Below the pieces are notes generated by a model that was given only the letters and a program-made list of their open reading frames with translations, was not told where the DNA came from and ran no database searches. From UBA2241 sp963777895 (GTDB lineage: Bacteria; Actinomycetota; Thermoleophilia; UBA2241), in NCBI GenBank assembly GCA_963777895.1, contig CAVZSF010000006.1:1-64000 (forward strand): a DNA stretch of 64,000 nt, in the 5' to 3' direction. Shown here one piece after another: positions 1 to 8,569 of this stretch (position 1 is the stretch's first letter; each line of letters starts with the position of its first letter). The translations under genes and the position numbers were made by a program.

Positions 1-360
1 GTTGCCTCGCCCTCTCCAGGCCCTGCCGCCAACCTCACCCATTACATTCCAGATTACGACAGAATCTGTGAGTGACGCGATAGGGCGACGATTCTCGCTC
101 GGAGAAAGACCCAGTCAGTCTCAAGGCCCTCGCATCAGTGGACATCATCTGAAGCTCGGCCTTCGCCTTCGCTTCGGGCGCGTGAATACTCAGACGTGGA
201 GGCAACTTCGGGTCTTGGACATGACTCTCGCTTGTGCCGCTGCAAACCGATTTGCTAACGGAGCAAGCCACATGGGACACTGCCAAGTAGTGCCAGACCG
301 CATGGATGTCAAGTCTGATTGGGCTTGACGAAAGTGGGCCGGCCTGGCCCCCGTCACGCA
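1..360. other. No supported gene; probable right end of a tRNA-Lys-borne island
   Basis: I find no ORF here with a convincing ribosome binding site or a recognisable domain. The open frames on both strands run on through the tRNA fragment that follows. Their peptides read like translated tRNA genes, with strings such as WIRTND and SNQRP that are well-known mis-annotations of tRNA loci. The region lies directly 5' of a tRNA-Lys 3' fragment, so it is probably the terminal part of an integrated element that continues left of the window. That is inference; no integrase is visible. Confidence 0.4.
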
Positions 361-405
361 CTTTTAATCCCAAGGTCGTTGGTTCGAATCCAACGCGGCC
401 CACCA
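361..405 (+). repeat. 3' half of tRNA-Lys (anticodon loop to CCA), attachment-site-like
   Basis: The sequence runs from a lysine anticodon loop (CTTTTAA, anticodon TTT) through a normal T arm (GGTTCGAATCC) and acceptor strand GCGGCCC to an encoded ACCA end. No 5' half exists: the bases before position 361 do not pair with the anticodon stem, and no GGGCCGC acceptor strand lies at the right distance. Bases 371-405 recur at 1596-1630 with 33 of 35 identical. Integrases that use tRNA genes leave this product: the 3' half from the anticodon loop onward is duplicated at the far end of the element. The fragment is not a functional tRNA. Confidence 0.75.
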
Positions 406-651
406 CAAAACCCCTGCAAAAGGGTCTTCTGGCCGTCCGGCCTCTTGCCACCAACTGCTCTCTGCCAACATCTTGCCAACGCGACGCCCGATGTTGCACG
501 CCTTCCACATGATCGTGTCGCCATGTTGGAAGCGGGAACTGAAGCGTCGTGTGTCAATTCGAAGGCGATGCCTTCCCCACCACCAGGTGTAGATGAAGCC
601 GGCCGTCGACACCAGCCCGAACAGGATGCCGAGGTAGCCCTTCCAGTCCAC
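364..651 (-). CDS. Small putative membrane protein, C-terminus reading into the tRNA fragment
   Basis: A 95-codon frame starts at a GTG that overlaps the TAG stop of the upstream DUF4145 gene (TAGTG), which suggests translational coupling. Residues about 5-26 (GYLGILFGLVSTAGFIYTW) form one strongly hydrophobic helix followed by basic residues, as in a single-pass inner-membrane protein. The last ~15 codons are the antisense of the tRNA-Lys fragment and end in a typical tRNA-derived peptide, so the natural C-terminus may have been replaced when the junction formed. I recognise no family. It may be the partner of the DUF4145 protein, but only the coupling supports this. Confidence 0.4.
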   Translation of the reverse strand: MDWKGYLGILFGLVSTAGFIYTWWWGRHRLRIDTRRFSSRFQHGDTIMWKACNIGRRVGKMLAESSWWQEAGRPEDPFAGVLWWAALDSNQRPWD

Positions 652-1337
652 TATTGCTGGGATTCAGGGCCTGCGGCGCGGCCGTCACGCCTGTCAATCT
701 GGGCGCGCTTGCTGTCCGGGAGGTCGTCGTAGAGGGCCTTCATCTTCTTCGGGAAGACAACCATGCGCTCGACGATTGCGTTCACGATGGTGAACAGCTG
801 TAGGGCGGTAGCCCCGGGCTCGTCCTCGACCAACATACCGGGATGCACGTGGTCATTACCCGTCACCCTCACGTAGTCAAGAGCCTGCTGGATTTCTGGC
901 GGGAGTCCGTGGGCTACGAGGTCCCCGATGCGCTGGTTCAGGCTATCCCCTGTGGCGTCGAGGTCATCGACCAGCTTTTCGACCGCGCGGCGCAGCAGGG
1001 CAGCCGCGGCGGCGGGCGATGCGTTGACAACCTGACGGGCCTCCTCGAAGTCTTTGGCCACGTCTTCGGGCGTCTCAGGGTTGGGCTTGGGGGCCGTCAG
1101 TAGCAGCGGATAGATCATCCGACCGTTCAGCCAGAGCGCCTTCTCCTTGCAGTGAGTGCACTCCGAGATGTCGAGTTCATCGCCCAGATAGCTAATCGGG
1201 CCCTCGCGGGTGCCCCACCCGGGAAGTCCGTACTTGTAGCCAGCCACGGTGCCATACCAGGACTGATTGGCGTAGGCGTCACAATGCGGGCAGTTGAAGG
1301 CTCCTAGCCCAAGCTGCGGGGCCACGTATGGCGTCAT
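651..1337 (-). CDS. DUF4145 domain protein
   Basis: The protein has 228 residues. The N-terminal ~75 residues carry two Cys pairs (CPHC and CTHC) that look like a zinc-binding treble clef or ribbon. The C-terminal half, with FEEARQVVNASPAAAAALLRRAVEKL-type helices and a late GNDHVHPG segment, matches DUF4145. DUF4145 occurs alone or fused to restriction and other defence-type enzymes, and its biochemical role is not established. The chosen ATG follows AGGGGG at good spacing; a GTG 24 bases upstream is possible. A -10-like TATACT lies upstream at 1424-1429. The gene sits between two tRNA-Lys 3' fragments, so it is probably cargo of a small island. Defence is a guess from family and context. 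Confidence 0.75.
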   Translation of the reverse strand: MTPYVAPQLGLGAFNCPHCDAYANQSWYGTVAGYKYGLPGWGTREGPISYLGDELDISECTHCKEKALWLNGRMIYPLLLTAPKPNPETPEDVAKDFEEARQVVNASPAAAAALLRRAVEKLVDDLDATGDSLNQRIGDLVAHGLPPEIQQALDYVRVTGNDHVHPGMLVEDEPGATALQLFTIVNAIVERMVVFPKKMKALYDDLPDSKRAQIDRRDGRAAGPESQQ

Positions 1338-1423
1338 CCGTCCCCCTTCAGTTGCCGGCACGGGCTCGGGCTCGTCACTGTCTGCCCGTCGTCTTCAGCC
1401 GAACACCTCGGCCTCCTACGATA

Positions 1424-1429
1424 AGTATA
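1424..1429 (-). promoter_or_regulatory. Possible -10 element of the DUF4145 gene
   Basis: TATACT on the minus strand lies 87 bases upstream of the DUF4145 ATG. No good -35 hexamer is found at 16-18 bases, so this is a weak call. The rest of 1362-1595 shows no gene. Confidence 0.3.
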
Positions 1430-1595
1430 GCTGCGGGGGTGACGACGTGACGCGTCCTCGTAGTGCCCTCGGACGCTGGTCCGGGGAGAGAACCGTGGGC
1501 CGCCAGCCAGCGACCCCCGCTCTGCGTTTGGCCTGTAAAGCAGGCATTTCCCGACACCATTGTCAGACTACAGACACGGGCCAAGGCATACCTCT

Positions 1596-1630
1596 CAAGG
1601 TCGTTCGTTCGAATCCAACGCGGTCCACCA
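1596..1630 (+). repeat. Second tRNA-Lys-type 3' fragment (att-like repeat)
   Basis: This direct repeat of 371-405 has two substitutions. It keeps the T arm and the encoded CCA (GCGGTCCACCA) but lacks the anticodon region and the 5' half. With the copy at 361-405 it brackets a 1.2-kb segment carrying the DUF4145 gene and the small membrane ORF. The divergence (GGCCC to GGTCC in the acceptor strand) suggests that it derives from a related integration event or has decayed. Confidence 0.7.
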
Positions 1631-1672
1631 GCATCCCCTGTACCAATAGCTCCTGCAAAGGGGCAGAAAGGT

Positions 1673-4024
1673 CTAGCGGGCCGCGGGAGCGCCCCCCTGA
1701 GGCGGCGTCCTGAACGCGGGCACACCCTCGACGTGCGGCCTGCGGGTGCGGGCGGCTTCGCCCTCGGGCCCGCCACCCACCTCGTCCGGCAGCTGCTCGC
1801 CGGCCGGCGGCTGGCGCCCTTCGACGCTCACGTTCGGCAGCCACTCGAGCCAGCGCGGCAGGTACCAGTTCCAGTCGCCGAGCAGCTCCATGCCGGCCGG
1901 CACGATGATCGTCCGCACGACGGTGGCGTCGAGGAAGATCGCGACGGCGAGTCCGAAGCCCATCTGCTGGAACGCCACCAGCTCGCCCGTCGCCATGCCG
2001 CCGAAGACGCAGACCATGATGGCGGCGGCGCCGGTGATGATGCTCGCCGTGCGGCCGATGCCGTACGCCACGGCTTCCCGCGTGTCGCCGGTGTGGTCGA
2101 AGCGCTCCTTGATGCGGGTGAGCAGGAACACCTGGTAGTCCATGGAGAGCCCGAAGAGCATCGCGAAGAGGAAGAGCGGCACCCAGGCCTCGATGGAGTC
2201 GACCTGGGTGAGGCCGAGCAGGTCGGCGCCCACGCCTTCCTGGAAGACGAGCACGAGGAGCCCGTAGGCGGCGCCCACGCTGAGCAGGTTCATGAGGATG
2301 GCCTTGGCCGGGATCACGACCGAGCGGAAGGCGACCAGCAGAAGCACGAAGCTCAGGCTCAGCACCACGCCGATGGCGATCGGCAGCCACTTGTTGAAGA
2401 AGTCCAGGTAGTCGACGACGCCGGCCGTGGTGCCGGTGACGTACACGTCAGACGCGGTGGCGCCGAAGGCGGCCGGCACGACGCTCTCACGCAGTTGCCT
2501 GATAACGCTCTGCGTCGCCTCGGCGGCAGGGTCGCCGGCGAGGGTGGTCGAGACGACGGTGAGGTCCCCGGACTTGTTCACGGCGACCTGCGCCGGCCCG
2601 AAGCGGTCGTCGGCCTTGAGCGCAGTCTGGAGGCGGGCGATGCCGTCCTTGACGGCCGCCGCGCCCGCCTCCCCGTCGACGACGATCTGCACGGGGTTGG
2701 CCTTGCCCAGCGAGAAGTCGCGGTCGAGGGTGTCCCAGCCCTGCTTGGCGTACTGATCGTCCGGGTAGCCGGTCGCCGTCACGCCGTTGCTGCCCGTCTG
2801 CATGAAGATGATGGGTGAGGCGGCCAGCAGGAGCAGGGTCACGGCCGTGACCAGCCAGATCACGGGCCGCCGCATGATGCTGTGCGAGAGGCGCTCCCAG
2901 ACGCCCTCGTGGCCGTGGGCACGGCGCGCTGCGCGACGGCCGATGAAGGGCATCGGCAGGGCGTTCACGCGGTCGCCGAGCAGGCCCATCACCGCGGGCA
3001 GGAGGATGAGGGCGGCGAGCAGCGTGGTGAAGACGACGAGCATCGCGCCGATGCCCATGCTGATCGTGATGTCCACCGGGACGACGACCATGCCGAGCAT
3101 GGCGAGCACGACCGTCATGCCGCTGAAGAAGATGGCGCGGCTGGCGCTGGCGCCCGTGGCCGCGATGGCGTCGATCTTCTCGAGGCCGCGGGCGCGCTCT
3201 TCCCGATAGCGGCTGATGATGAACAGCGTGTAGTCGATGCCCACGGCGAGGCCCAGTGTGGTCACGATGTTCAGGACGAAGGTGTGCATGGGGTAGAGCT
3301 GGCCGATGAGGCCGGTGAGGGCCAGCGCCAGCAGGATGCTGATGATGCTGAGCACGAGGGGCATGAACGCCGCCAGCAGGGCGCCGAAGACGACCACCAG
3401 CACGACGAGCGCGAGCGGGACGCCGAAGAGCTCGGCCCTCTCCATGTCGCTCTTGGCGAGCTCGTTGCCCATGCGGTTCAGGCTGGCGGTGCCCGTCTGC
3501 TGAAGCGTGAAGTCGCCTCCCCGGCCGGCGGTGACGACCGCGTGCAGCTCGTCGACGTTGTCGATGGCGGTGTTCAGATCGCCGGCCATGACCACCTGGA
3601 CGAGCATCGCGTGGCCATCCTTCGAGACCAGCGTCGGATCCTTCGTCTGGTAGTAGGTCGCCGTGGCCTCGACGACCTTCGGGCCGAGATCCGCGATCTT
3701 GCCGGCGAGCTCGTTCACGTAGGCCTTGTAGGCAGCGTCTTGTGCCGTGTGAGCGGCGGACCGCACGATCACGAACTCGGACATCTTCTGCGGGCCGGTC
3801 ATGCGGTCCTGGATGAGCTCCAGACCGATCGTGCTGTCGGGCTGCCGGCCGTGCTGCTTCGTCTCTGAGGTGAGGCCGTTGCCGAGGAGCGAGCTCATGC
3901 TGAGGACGGCGACCACGATGACGGCCACCCAGATGCCGATCGTGCGCCACGGGTGGCTGGCGCTGCTGCGCGCGAGGCGCTCGGTGAATCCCGCGGTGGT
4001 CTTCAGTGCGGTGCTGCGCGACAT
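1673..4024 (-). CDS. MMPL/RND-family membrane exporter
   Basis: This 783-residue protein has the MMPL layout. A first membrane helix (about residues 28-48) is followed by a large extracytoplasmic loop and a block of five to six helices at about 170-350 containing GxDY (AVGIDYTLFIISRYREE). A second loop and second helix block follow at about 505-690, containing FGLSMDYQVFLLTRI. MMPL proteins use proton motive force to export lipids or amphipathic compounds. The ATG at 4024 follows GGGGAGA; an in-frame upstream ATG lacks a site. An 18-bp inverted repeat lies 25 bases upstream, as expected for TetR-type control, but no TetR gene is in the window. It is divergent from an ECF sigma gene. Confidence 0.93.
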   Translation of the reverse strand: MSRSTALKTTAGFTERLARSSASHPWRTIGIWVAVIVVAVLSMSSLLGNGLTSETKQHGRQPDSTIGLELIQDRMTGPQKMSEFVIVRSAAHTAQDAAYKAYVNELAGKIADLGPKVVEATATYYQTKDPTLVSKDGHAMLVQVVMAGDLNTAIDNVDELHAVVTAGRGGDFTLQQTGTASLNRMGNELAKSDMERAELFGVPLALVVLVVVFGALLAAFMPLVLSIISILLALALTGLIGQLYPMHTFVLNIVTTLGLAVGIDYTLFIISRYREERARGLEKIDAIAATGASASRAIFFSGMTVVLAMLGMVVVPVDITISMGIGAMLVVFTTLLAALILLPAVMGLLGDRVNALPMPFIGRRAARRAHGHEGVWERLSHSIMRRPVIWLVTAVTLLLLAASPIIFMQTGSNGVTATGYPDDQYAKQGWDTLDRDFSLGKANPVQIVVDGEAGAAAVKDGIARLQTALKADDRFGPAQVAVNKSGDLTVVSTTLAGDPAAEATQSVIRQLRESVVPAAFGATASDVYVTGTTAGVVDYLDFFNKWLPIAIGVVLSLSFVLLLVAFRSVVIPAKAILMNLLSVGAAYGLLVLVFQEGVGADLLGLTQVDSIEAWVPLFLFAMLFGLSMDYQVFLLTRIKERFDHTGDTREAVAYGIGRTASIITGAAAIMVCVFGGMATGELVAFQQMGFGLAVAIFLDATVVRTIIVPAGMELLGDWNWYLPRWLEWLPNVSVEGRQPPAGEQLPDEVGGGPEGEAARTRRPHVEGVPAFRTPPQGGAPAAR

Positions 4025-4048
4025 CGTTCTCCCCTTTGGCGTCTGCAG

Positions 4049-4066
4049 TGTACGACCTGTCATACA
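4049..4066. promoter_or_regulatory. Operator-like inverted repeat upstream of the MMPL exporter
   Basis: TGTACGAC-CT-GTCATACA has 8-base arms matching at 7 of 8 positions around a 2-base centre. It lies 25 bases upstream of the MMPL start codon. The size and position are typical of TetR-family operators. The regulator is not in this window. Confidence 0.5.
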
Positions 4067-4185
4067 CATGAGTGGTGTGACGCGCCGATCTGTGACAACT
4101 CGGGCCGGAAATCGTCAATGCCATCTCGGCGACCGCGCTGCTAGAATCGGCGCGTCCGGCCAACACCGTCGCTGAGGTGCGCGCG

Positions 4186-4905
4186 ATGACAGCCTCGCAG
4201 GCGACCCTTGCACCGCCCCAGCCCGCCGCCATCGTGGAGCAGTACGGTCGCCTCGTGTCCTCGATCTGCTGGCGCATGACGCGCGACCAGGAGGCGGCCC
4301 GCGAAGCGGCGCAAGAGGTGTGGCTCGCCGTCCTCGAGGGGCTGCCGAGATTTCGCGGCGAGTCCGCGCTGTCGACCTGGATCTACACCATCGCGCGGCG
4401 CGTCGTGGGCCGCTACGCGCAGGCCCAGCACACCCACAGCGTGCGCTTCATGAGCGCCTTCTTCGAAGAGGAGGGTGAGCTCGCGCCGCCAGACGTGCCC
4501 GATCTCGACCACGACCTGTGGGTGCGCGAGATGTGCGACATGTGCCTCTCGGGGATGCTGCAGTGCCTGGAGCCCGACGCCCGTCTCGCGTACCTGCTGC
4601 GCGAGGTCGCGGAGCTCGACTACGACGACGTCGCTCTTGTGCTGGAGGTCGAGCCGGACGCCGCGCGGCAGACGGTGTCGCGCGCGCGGCGCAAGCTCAA
4701 TCGCTTCATGAGCGGGCACTGTGCCCTCGCCAACCCGACCGGCGCCTGTCGCTGCCGCATGCGCCGGCGCGTGCAGGACATCGATCTGCCCGCGCAGTAC
4801 GCCAAGCTGCGCAAGGCGATGCACCGGGCGCGCGTCATCAAGGAATCCGAGCAGGCGCTGCCACCCAAGGACTACTGGCTGGAGTTCTCACCGACCGCCG
4901 CGTAG
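4186..4905 (+). CDS. ECF-type RNA polymerase sigma factor with Cys-rich C-terminal tail
   Basis: This 239-residue protein has sigma-70 region 2 at about residues 18-85 (VWLAVLEGLPRFRGESALS then TWIYTIARR) and region 4 at about 130-175 (LLREVAELDYDDVALVLEV then ARQTVSRARRKL). After region 4 comes HCALANPTGACRC, resembling the CxLxNPxxxCRC tail found on some ECF factors of anaerobes, where it may bind a metal or sense redox. The ATG at 4186 has GAGGT seven bases upstream; a GTG at 4177 overlaps that site. TAGAAT at 4142-4147 is a possible -10 box with a poor -35. No anti-sigma gene is adjacent, so the tail may provide control. The sigma call is firm; the tail's function is inferred. Confidence 0.9.
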   Translation: MTASQATLAPPQPAAIVEQYGRLVSSICWRMTRDQEAAREAAQEVWLAVLEGLPRFRGESALSTWIYTIARRVVGRYAQAQHTHSVRFMSAFFEEEGELAPPDVPDLDHDLWVREMCDMCLSGMLQCLEPDARLAYLLREVAELDYDDVALVLEVEPDAARQTVSRARRKLNRFMSGHCALANPTGACRCRMRRRVQDIDLPAQYAKLRKAMHRARVIKESEQALPPKDYWLEFSPTAA

Positions 4906-5060
4906 GGCCACCTGCACGGCGATACCTTCCGCTTGGTCACGTCGTACGACAGAGGCCTGCCCTCCGTGCGGCGAAGCATATACACTCGGCGCCACCGTGA
5001 CGCGACGGACGCAGGCGTCCTGCGACGCGCCGTTCGCCATCCGAAAGACCAGGAGACCTG

Positions 5061-7115
5061 ATGAGCGAAGACACAGAGGGCCGGCAGGCTGAGTTCGGCC
5101 GCAGGCCGACCTGGGAGCCGGCCCGGCCGCAGATCAGGCCGCTCCGCCTGGTGGTCTCGTGGATCGTGGCAGCCGGTGCGGTGTTCGTGGCCGCCGCGAT
5201 CACACCGGGCGTGTCGGTCGAGGGCTTCGCCGGGGCCTTCCTCGCGGCGGCGCTCATCGCCGTGCTCAACGCCTTCATCCCGCCGGTCATCGCCGCCCTT
5301 CGTCTGCCGTTCACCGTGGCCCTGGGCTTCCTGCTCGTTCTCGTCGGCGATGCGCTCATGCTGCTGGCGACCTCGAAGGCTCTGGAGAACGCCTTCAACG
5401 TCAGCCGGTTCATCTGGGCGCTGCTCGCCGCGCTGGTCATCGCCGCCGTCACGATCATCCTCGACGTGATCCTCGGCACGAACGACGACGACACCTACAC
5501 CCTGCGCGTCATCCAGCGCATCGCGCGCCGCTCGAAGCGCTTCAAGAGGACGAGCGTGCCCGGCATCGTCTACCTCGAGGTCGACGGCCTCGCCGCGCCG
5601 GTGCTGCGACGCGCCATGACCGACGGCAGCGCCCCCGAGATGGCGCGCTGGCTGGCGGAGGGCACGCATCGGCTGGGCGAATGGGAGCCGGACCTCTCGT
5701 CGCAGACGGGCGCCTCGCAGGCCGGCATCCTCCTGGGATCCAACGACGACATCCCGGCCTTCCGCTGGGTGGAGAAAGAGACCGGGCTCGTGATGAGCTG
5801 CTCGGCCCCGGCCGACTGCGCCGAGATCGAGCGGCGGCGCAGCACCGGCATCGGGCTGCTGAGAGACGGTGGCGCAAGCCGCGGCAACCTGCTCTCGGGC
5901 GAAGCGGACGAAGCGATCCTGACGATCAGCCGCTTCGAGGCCGAGAAGAAGGCGAACCCCGGCTACCGGCCCTTCCTTGCGAACGGCTTCAACGTGACGC
6001 GCGCGTTCGTCCTCTTCATCTGGGAGGTCGTGCTCGAGAAGTCGGCGGCGATCAGGGCCGCGCGCCGCGACGTGCAGCCGCGCGGCCACCGCGACTTCAA
6101 GTACGCGCTCATGCGCGGCGGCGTCAGCATCGTGGTGCGCGACCTCGTCGTGTACAGCGTGCTCAGCGACATGATGATGGGACGGCCGGCCGTGTACGCG
6201 ACCTTCTCGGGCTACGACGAGGTCGCGCACCACTCCGGCCTCGAGCGCGCCGACACCCTCGAGGTGCTGCGCAAGATCGACCAGCAGTTCGGGCGCATCA
6301 TGAGGGCGCGGCGCTTCGCGCCGCGCCCCTACGAGATCGTCGTCCTGTCGGATCACGGCCAGACGCAGGGCGCCACCTTCAAGCAGCGCAACGGGTACGG
6401 CCTCGACGAGCTCGTGAAGCGCTCTCTGAGCACGGACCAGGTGACAGCCCACCTGGGCGGCGACGAGAACGACCACGCCGTGTCGAACGCGTTCCAGGAA
6501 GCGACGGGCCGCAAGCAGGACGAGAAGCCGAAGAACGACGTGAGCGACCAGGAGGTCGTGGTGCTCGGCTCGGGCAACCTGGGCCTGATCTACCTGATGG
6601 AGGAGCGCCGCCGCCTCACGCTCGAGGAGATCGAGGACCGGCACCCCGAGCTGCTCACGGCGCTGCGGGGTCATCCTCACGTCGGCTGGCTCCTGGTGCG
6701 CTCCGCCGAGCACGGCGCGGTCGCCCTCGGCCGCGACGGGGCGCGCCGTCTCTCCGACGGCCGGGTCAACGGCGCCGACCCGCTGGCCGGCTTCTCGCCG
6801 CACGCCGCCGAGCACCTGCTGCGCACGGACGGCTTCCCGCACGTCGCCGACATCATGGTGAACAGCTTCTACGACCATCAGCTCGAGGAAGGCTGCGCCT
6901 TCGAGGAGCTCATCTGCTTCCACGGCGGCATGGGCGGACCGCAGACGCGCGCCACCCTGCTGCATCCGGTGGCGCTCCCCGTGCCCGACGGCGACATCGT
7001 CGGGGCCGAGGCGCTCCACCGGCTGCTCTGGGACTGGCGCGCGTCCCTGCAGGACCTGCCGCCGGCGCGGACGCCGGCCGGACACGGCCCGGCGGAAGCG
7101 GAGTCCTGGGCCTAG
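5061..7115 (+). CDS. Membrane-anchored alkaline-phosphatase-superfamily protein with N-terminal holin-like 4-TM domain
   Basis: This 684-residue fusion has residues about 30-135 forming four hydrophobic helices of the kind annotated as phage holin family (superfamily IV). Residues about 170-650 are a type I phosphodiesterase/alkaline-phosphatase-like domain. Visible sites are EVDGLAAP, the likely nucleophile segment SSQTGASQAG, GYDEVAHHSG and VLSDHGQTQG, the last two being metal-ligand motifs. It would hydrolyse a phosphodiester or phosphonate at the membrane; the substrate is unknown. The ATG follows AGGAGACCTG. A PLP decarboxylase starts 12 bases after the stop, so the two are probably co-transcribed. 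The holin label does not imply a prophage. Confidence 0.85.
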   Translation: MSEDTEGRQAEFGRRPTWEPARPQIRPLRLVVSWIVAAGAVFVAAAITPGVSVEGFAGAFLAAALIAVLNAFIPPVIAALRLPFTVALGFLLVLVGDALMLLATSKALENAFNVSRFIWALLAALVIAAVTIILDVILGTNDDDTYTLRVIQRIARRSKRFKRTSVPGIVYLEVDGLAAPVLRRAMTDGSAPEMARWLAEGTHRLGEWEPDLSSQTGASQAGILLGSNDDIPAFRWVEKETGLVMSCSAPADCAEIERRRSTGIGLLRDGGASRGNLLSGEADEAILTISRFEAEKKANPGYRPFLANGFNVTRAFVLFIWEVVLEKSAAIRAARRDVQPRGHRDFKYALMRGGVSIVVRDLVVYSVLSDMMMGRPAVYATFSGYDEVAHHSGLERADTLEVLRKIDQQFGRIMRARRFAPRPYEIVVLSDHGQTQGATFKQRNGYGLDELVKRSLSTDQVTAHLGGDENDHAVSNAFQEATGRKQDEKPKNDVSDQEVVVLGSGNLGLIYLMEERRRLTLEEIEDRHPELLTALRGHPHVGWLLVRSAEHGAVALGRDGARRLSDGRVNGADPLAGFSPHAAEHLLRTDGFPHVADIMVNSFYDHQLEEGCAFEELICFHGGMGGPQTRATLLHPVALPVPDGDIVGAEALHRLLWDWRASLQDLPPARTPAGHGPAEAESWA

Positions 7116-7127
7116 CCGCACGCCCGC

Positions 7128-8561
7128 ATGACCGGCCCCAGCATGTCGCCCGAGGAGTTCCGCCGGCTCGGACACGAGCTCGTCGACTGGATCGCGGAGT
7201 ACCGCGAGCGCATCGACGAGCTGCCCGTCATGAGCCAGGTCCGTCCCGGCGAGATCAGGGCGAAGCTGCCGGCCGAGCCGCCGCAGCAGGGCGGCGGCCT
7301 CGCCGGCATCATCGGCGACCTCGAGAGCATCGTCCTCCCGGGCATCACCCACTGGAACCACCCGGGTTGGTTCGCCTACTTCCCCTCCAACACCGATCTC
7401 GCCAGCGTGCTTGCGGACCTCGTCTCGTCCGGCCTCGGACCTCAGGGCATGAGCTGGCAGACGAGTCCCGCCGCGACCGAGGTCGAGGACGTCGTCATGG
7501 ACTGGCTGCGCCAGATGCTCGGCCTGTCCGAAGCCTTCACCGGCGTCATCCAGGACACGGCCAGCGGGTCGACCTTCACCGCCCTGCTCTGCGCCCGAGA
7601 ACGCACGGCGGGGTTCAGCCAGAACGACGTCGGGCTGCAGAGCCTGGCGCGGCCGCTCGTCGTCTACGCGTCGGACCAGGCGCACAGCTCGATCCAGAAG
7701 GGCGCGCTGCTCGCGGGCTTCGGGCGGGACAACCTCCGGCTCGTCGAGAGCGACGAGGACTTCGCGATGCGGCCCGAAGCGTTGGAGGCCGCCATCAAGG
7801 CGGATATCGCCGCGCGCCGGACTCCCTGCGTGGTGGTGGCGAGCATCGGGACGACGGCGACGACGGCGCTCGATCCGCTTGTGGAGATCGCCCAGATCGC
7901 GGCCGACCACGGCCTCTGGCTGCACGTCGACGCGGCGATGGCCGGGACGGCCATGATCTGCCCCGAGCTGCGCTGGATGTGGGAGGGCGTCGAGCGCGCC
8001 GACTCGCTTGTGCTGAACCCGCACAAGTGGCTCGGCGCCGGCTTCGACCTCTCCGCCTACTACGTGCGCGACCCGCAGCACCTCATGCGAGTGATGAGCA
8101 CCGACCCGAGCTACCTGCGCACGGCGCAGGACGGCTCGGTGCGCAACCTGCGCGACTGGGGCATCCCGCTCGGGCGCCGCTTCCGGGCCCTCAAGCTGTG
8201 GTTCGTCATCCGCGAGCACGGCGTGGAGGGCCTGCAGCGGCGCGTCCGTCGCGACCTCGAGAACGCCGCGTGGCTGGCGGCGCAGGTGGACGCGACACCG
8301 GACTGGCGGCGGCTCGCCCCGGCGCCGCTGCAGACGGTGTCGCTCCGTCACGCGCCGCCGGAGCTCGCGGGCGACGAGGCCGCCCTGGATCGTCACAACC
8401 TCGCCCTCGTCGAAGCCGTCAACGCCTCCGGGCGCTTCTACCTCACGACGGCTGTGGTCAAGGGACGCCGCATCGTGCGCGTCTCGGTGGGCGCGCAGGC
8501 CACCGAGCGCGAGCACGTCGAGGGCGTCTGGCGGGCGCTGCAGGAAGCAGCCCCAACGTAG
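7128..8561 (+). CDS. Pyridoxal-phosphate group II (aromatic-type) amino acid decarboxylase
   Basis: The protein has 477 residues, the usual length for the aromatic-L-amino-acid/tryptophan decarboxylase family (Pfam PF00282). It contains the N-terminal GHELVDWIAEY segment, HWNHPGWFAYFPS, a central HVDAAMAG with the PLP-contacting Asp, and the Schiff-base lysine in NPHKWLG (Lys ~300). These enzymes release CO2 from an aromatic or other amino acid to give an amine. The substrate cannot be read from sequence. No strong ribosome site precedes the ATG; it lies 12 bases behind the phosphatase gene and may be translationally coupled. The small RNA downstream is on the opposite strand and converges with it. 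Confidence 0.92.
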   Translation: MTGPSMSPEEFRRLGHELVDWIAEYRERIDELPVMSQVRPGEIRAKLPAEPPQQGGGLAGIIGDLESIVLPGITHWNHPGWFAYFPSNTDLASVLADLVSSGLGPQGMSWQTSPAATEVEDVVMDWLRQMLGLSEAFTGVIQDTASGSTFTALLCARERTAGFSQNDVGLQSLARPLVVYASDQAHSSIQKGALLAGFGRDNLRLVESDEDFAMRPEALEAAIKADIAARRTPCVVVASIGTTATTALDPLVEIAQIAADHGLWLHVDAAMAGTAMICPELRWMWEGVERADSLVLNPHKWLGAGFDLSAYYVRDPQHLMRVMSTDPSYLRTAQDGSVRNLRDWGIPLGRRFRALKLWFVIREHGVEGLQRRVRRDLENAAWLAAQVDATPDWRRLAPAPLQTVSLRHAPPELAGDEAALDRHNLALVEAVNASGRFYLTTAVVKGRRIVRVSVGAQATEREHVEGVWRALQEAAPT

Positions 8562-8569
8562 AGGAGCCG

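Noticed and set aside
361..405. Functional tRNA-Lys
   Set aside because: The anticodon stem does not pair and the 5' half is missing; only the 3' half remains.
35..557. Overlapping ORFs with peptides such as VGFEPTTLGLK, WIRTND and LDSNQRP
   Set aside because: These are translations of the tRNA-Lys fragment, a known source of false proteins.
5061..5500. Prophage remnant suggested by the holin-family domain
   Set aside because: The domain is fused to a phosphatase and no phage structural, lysis or integration genes are nearby.
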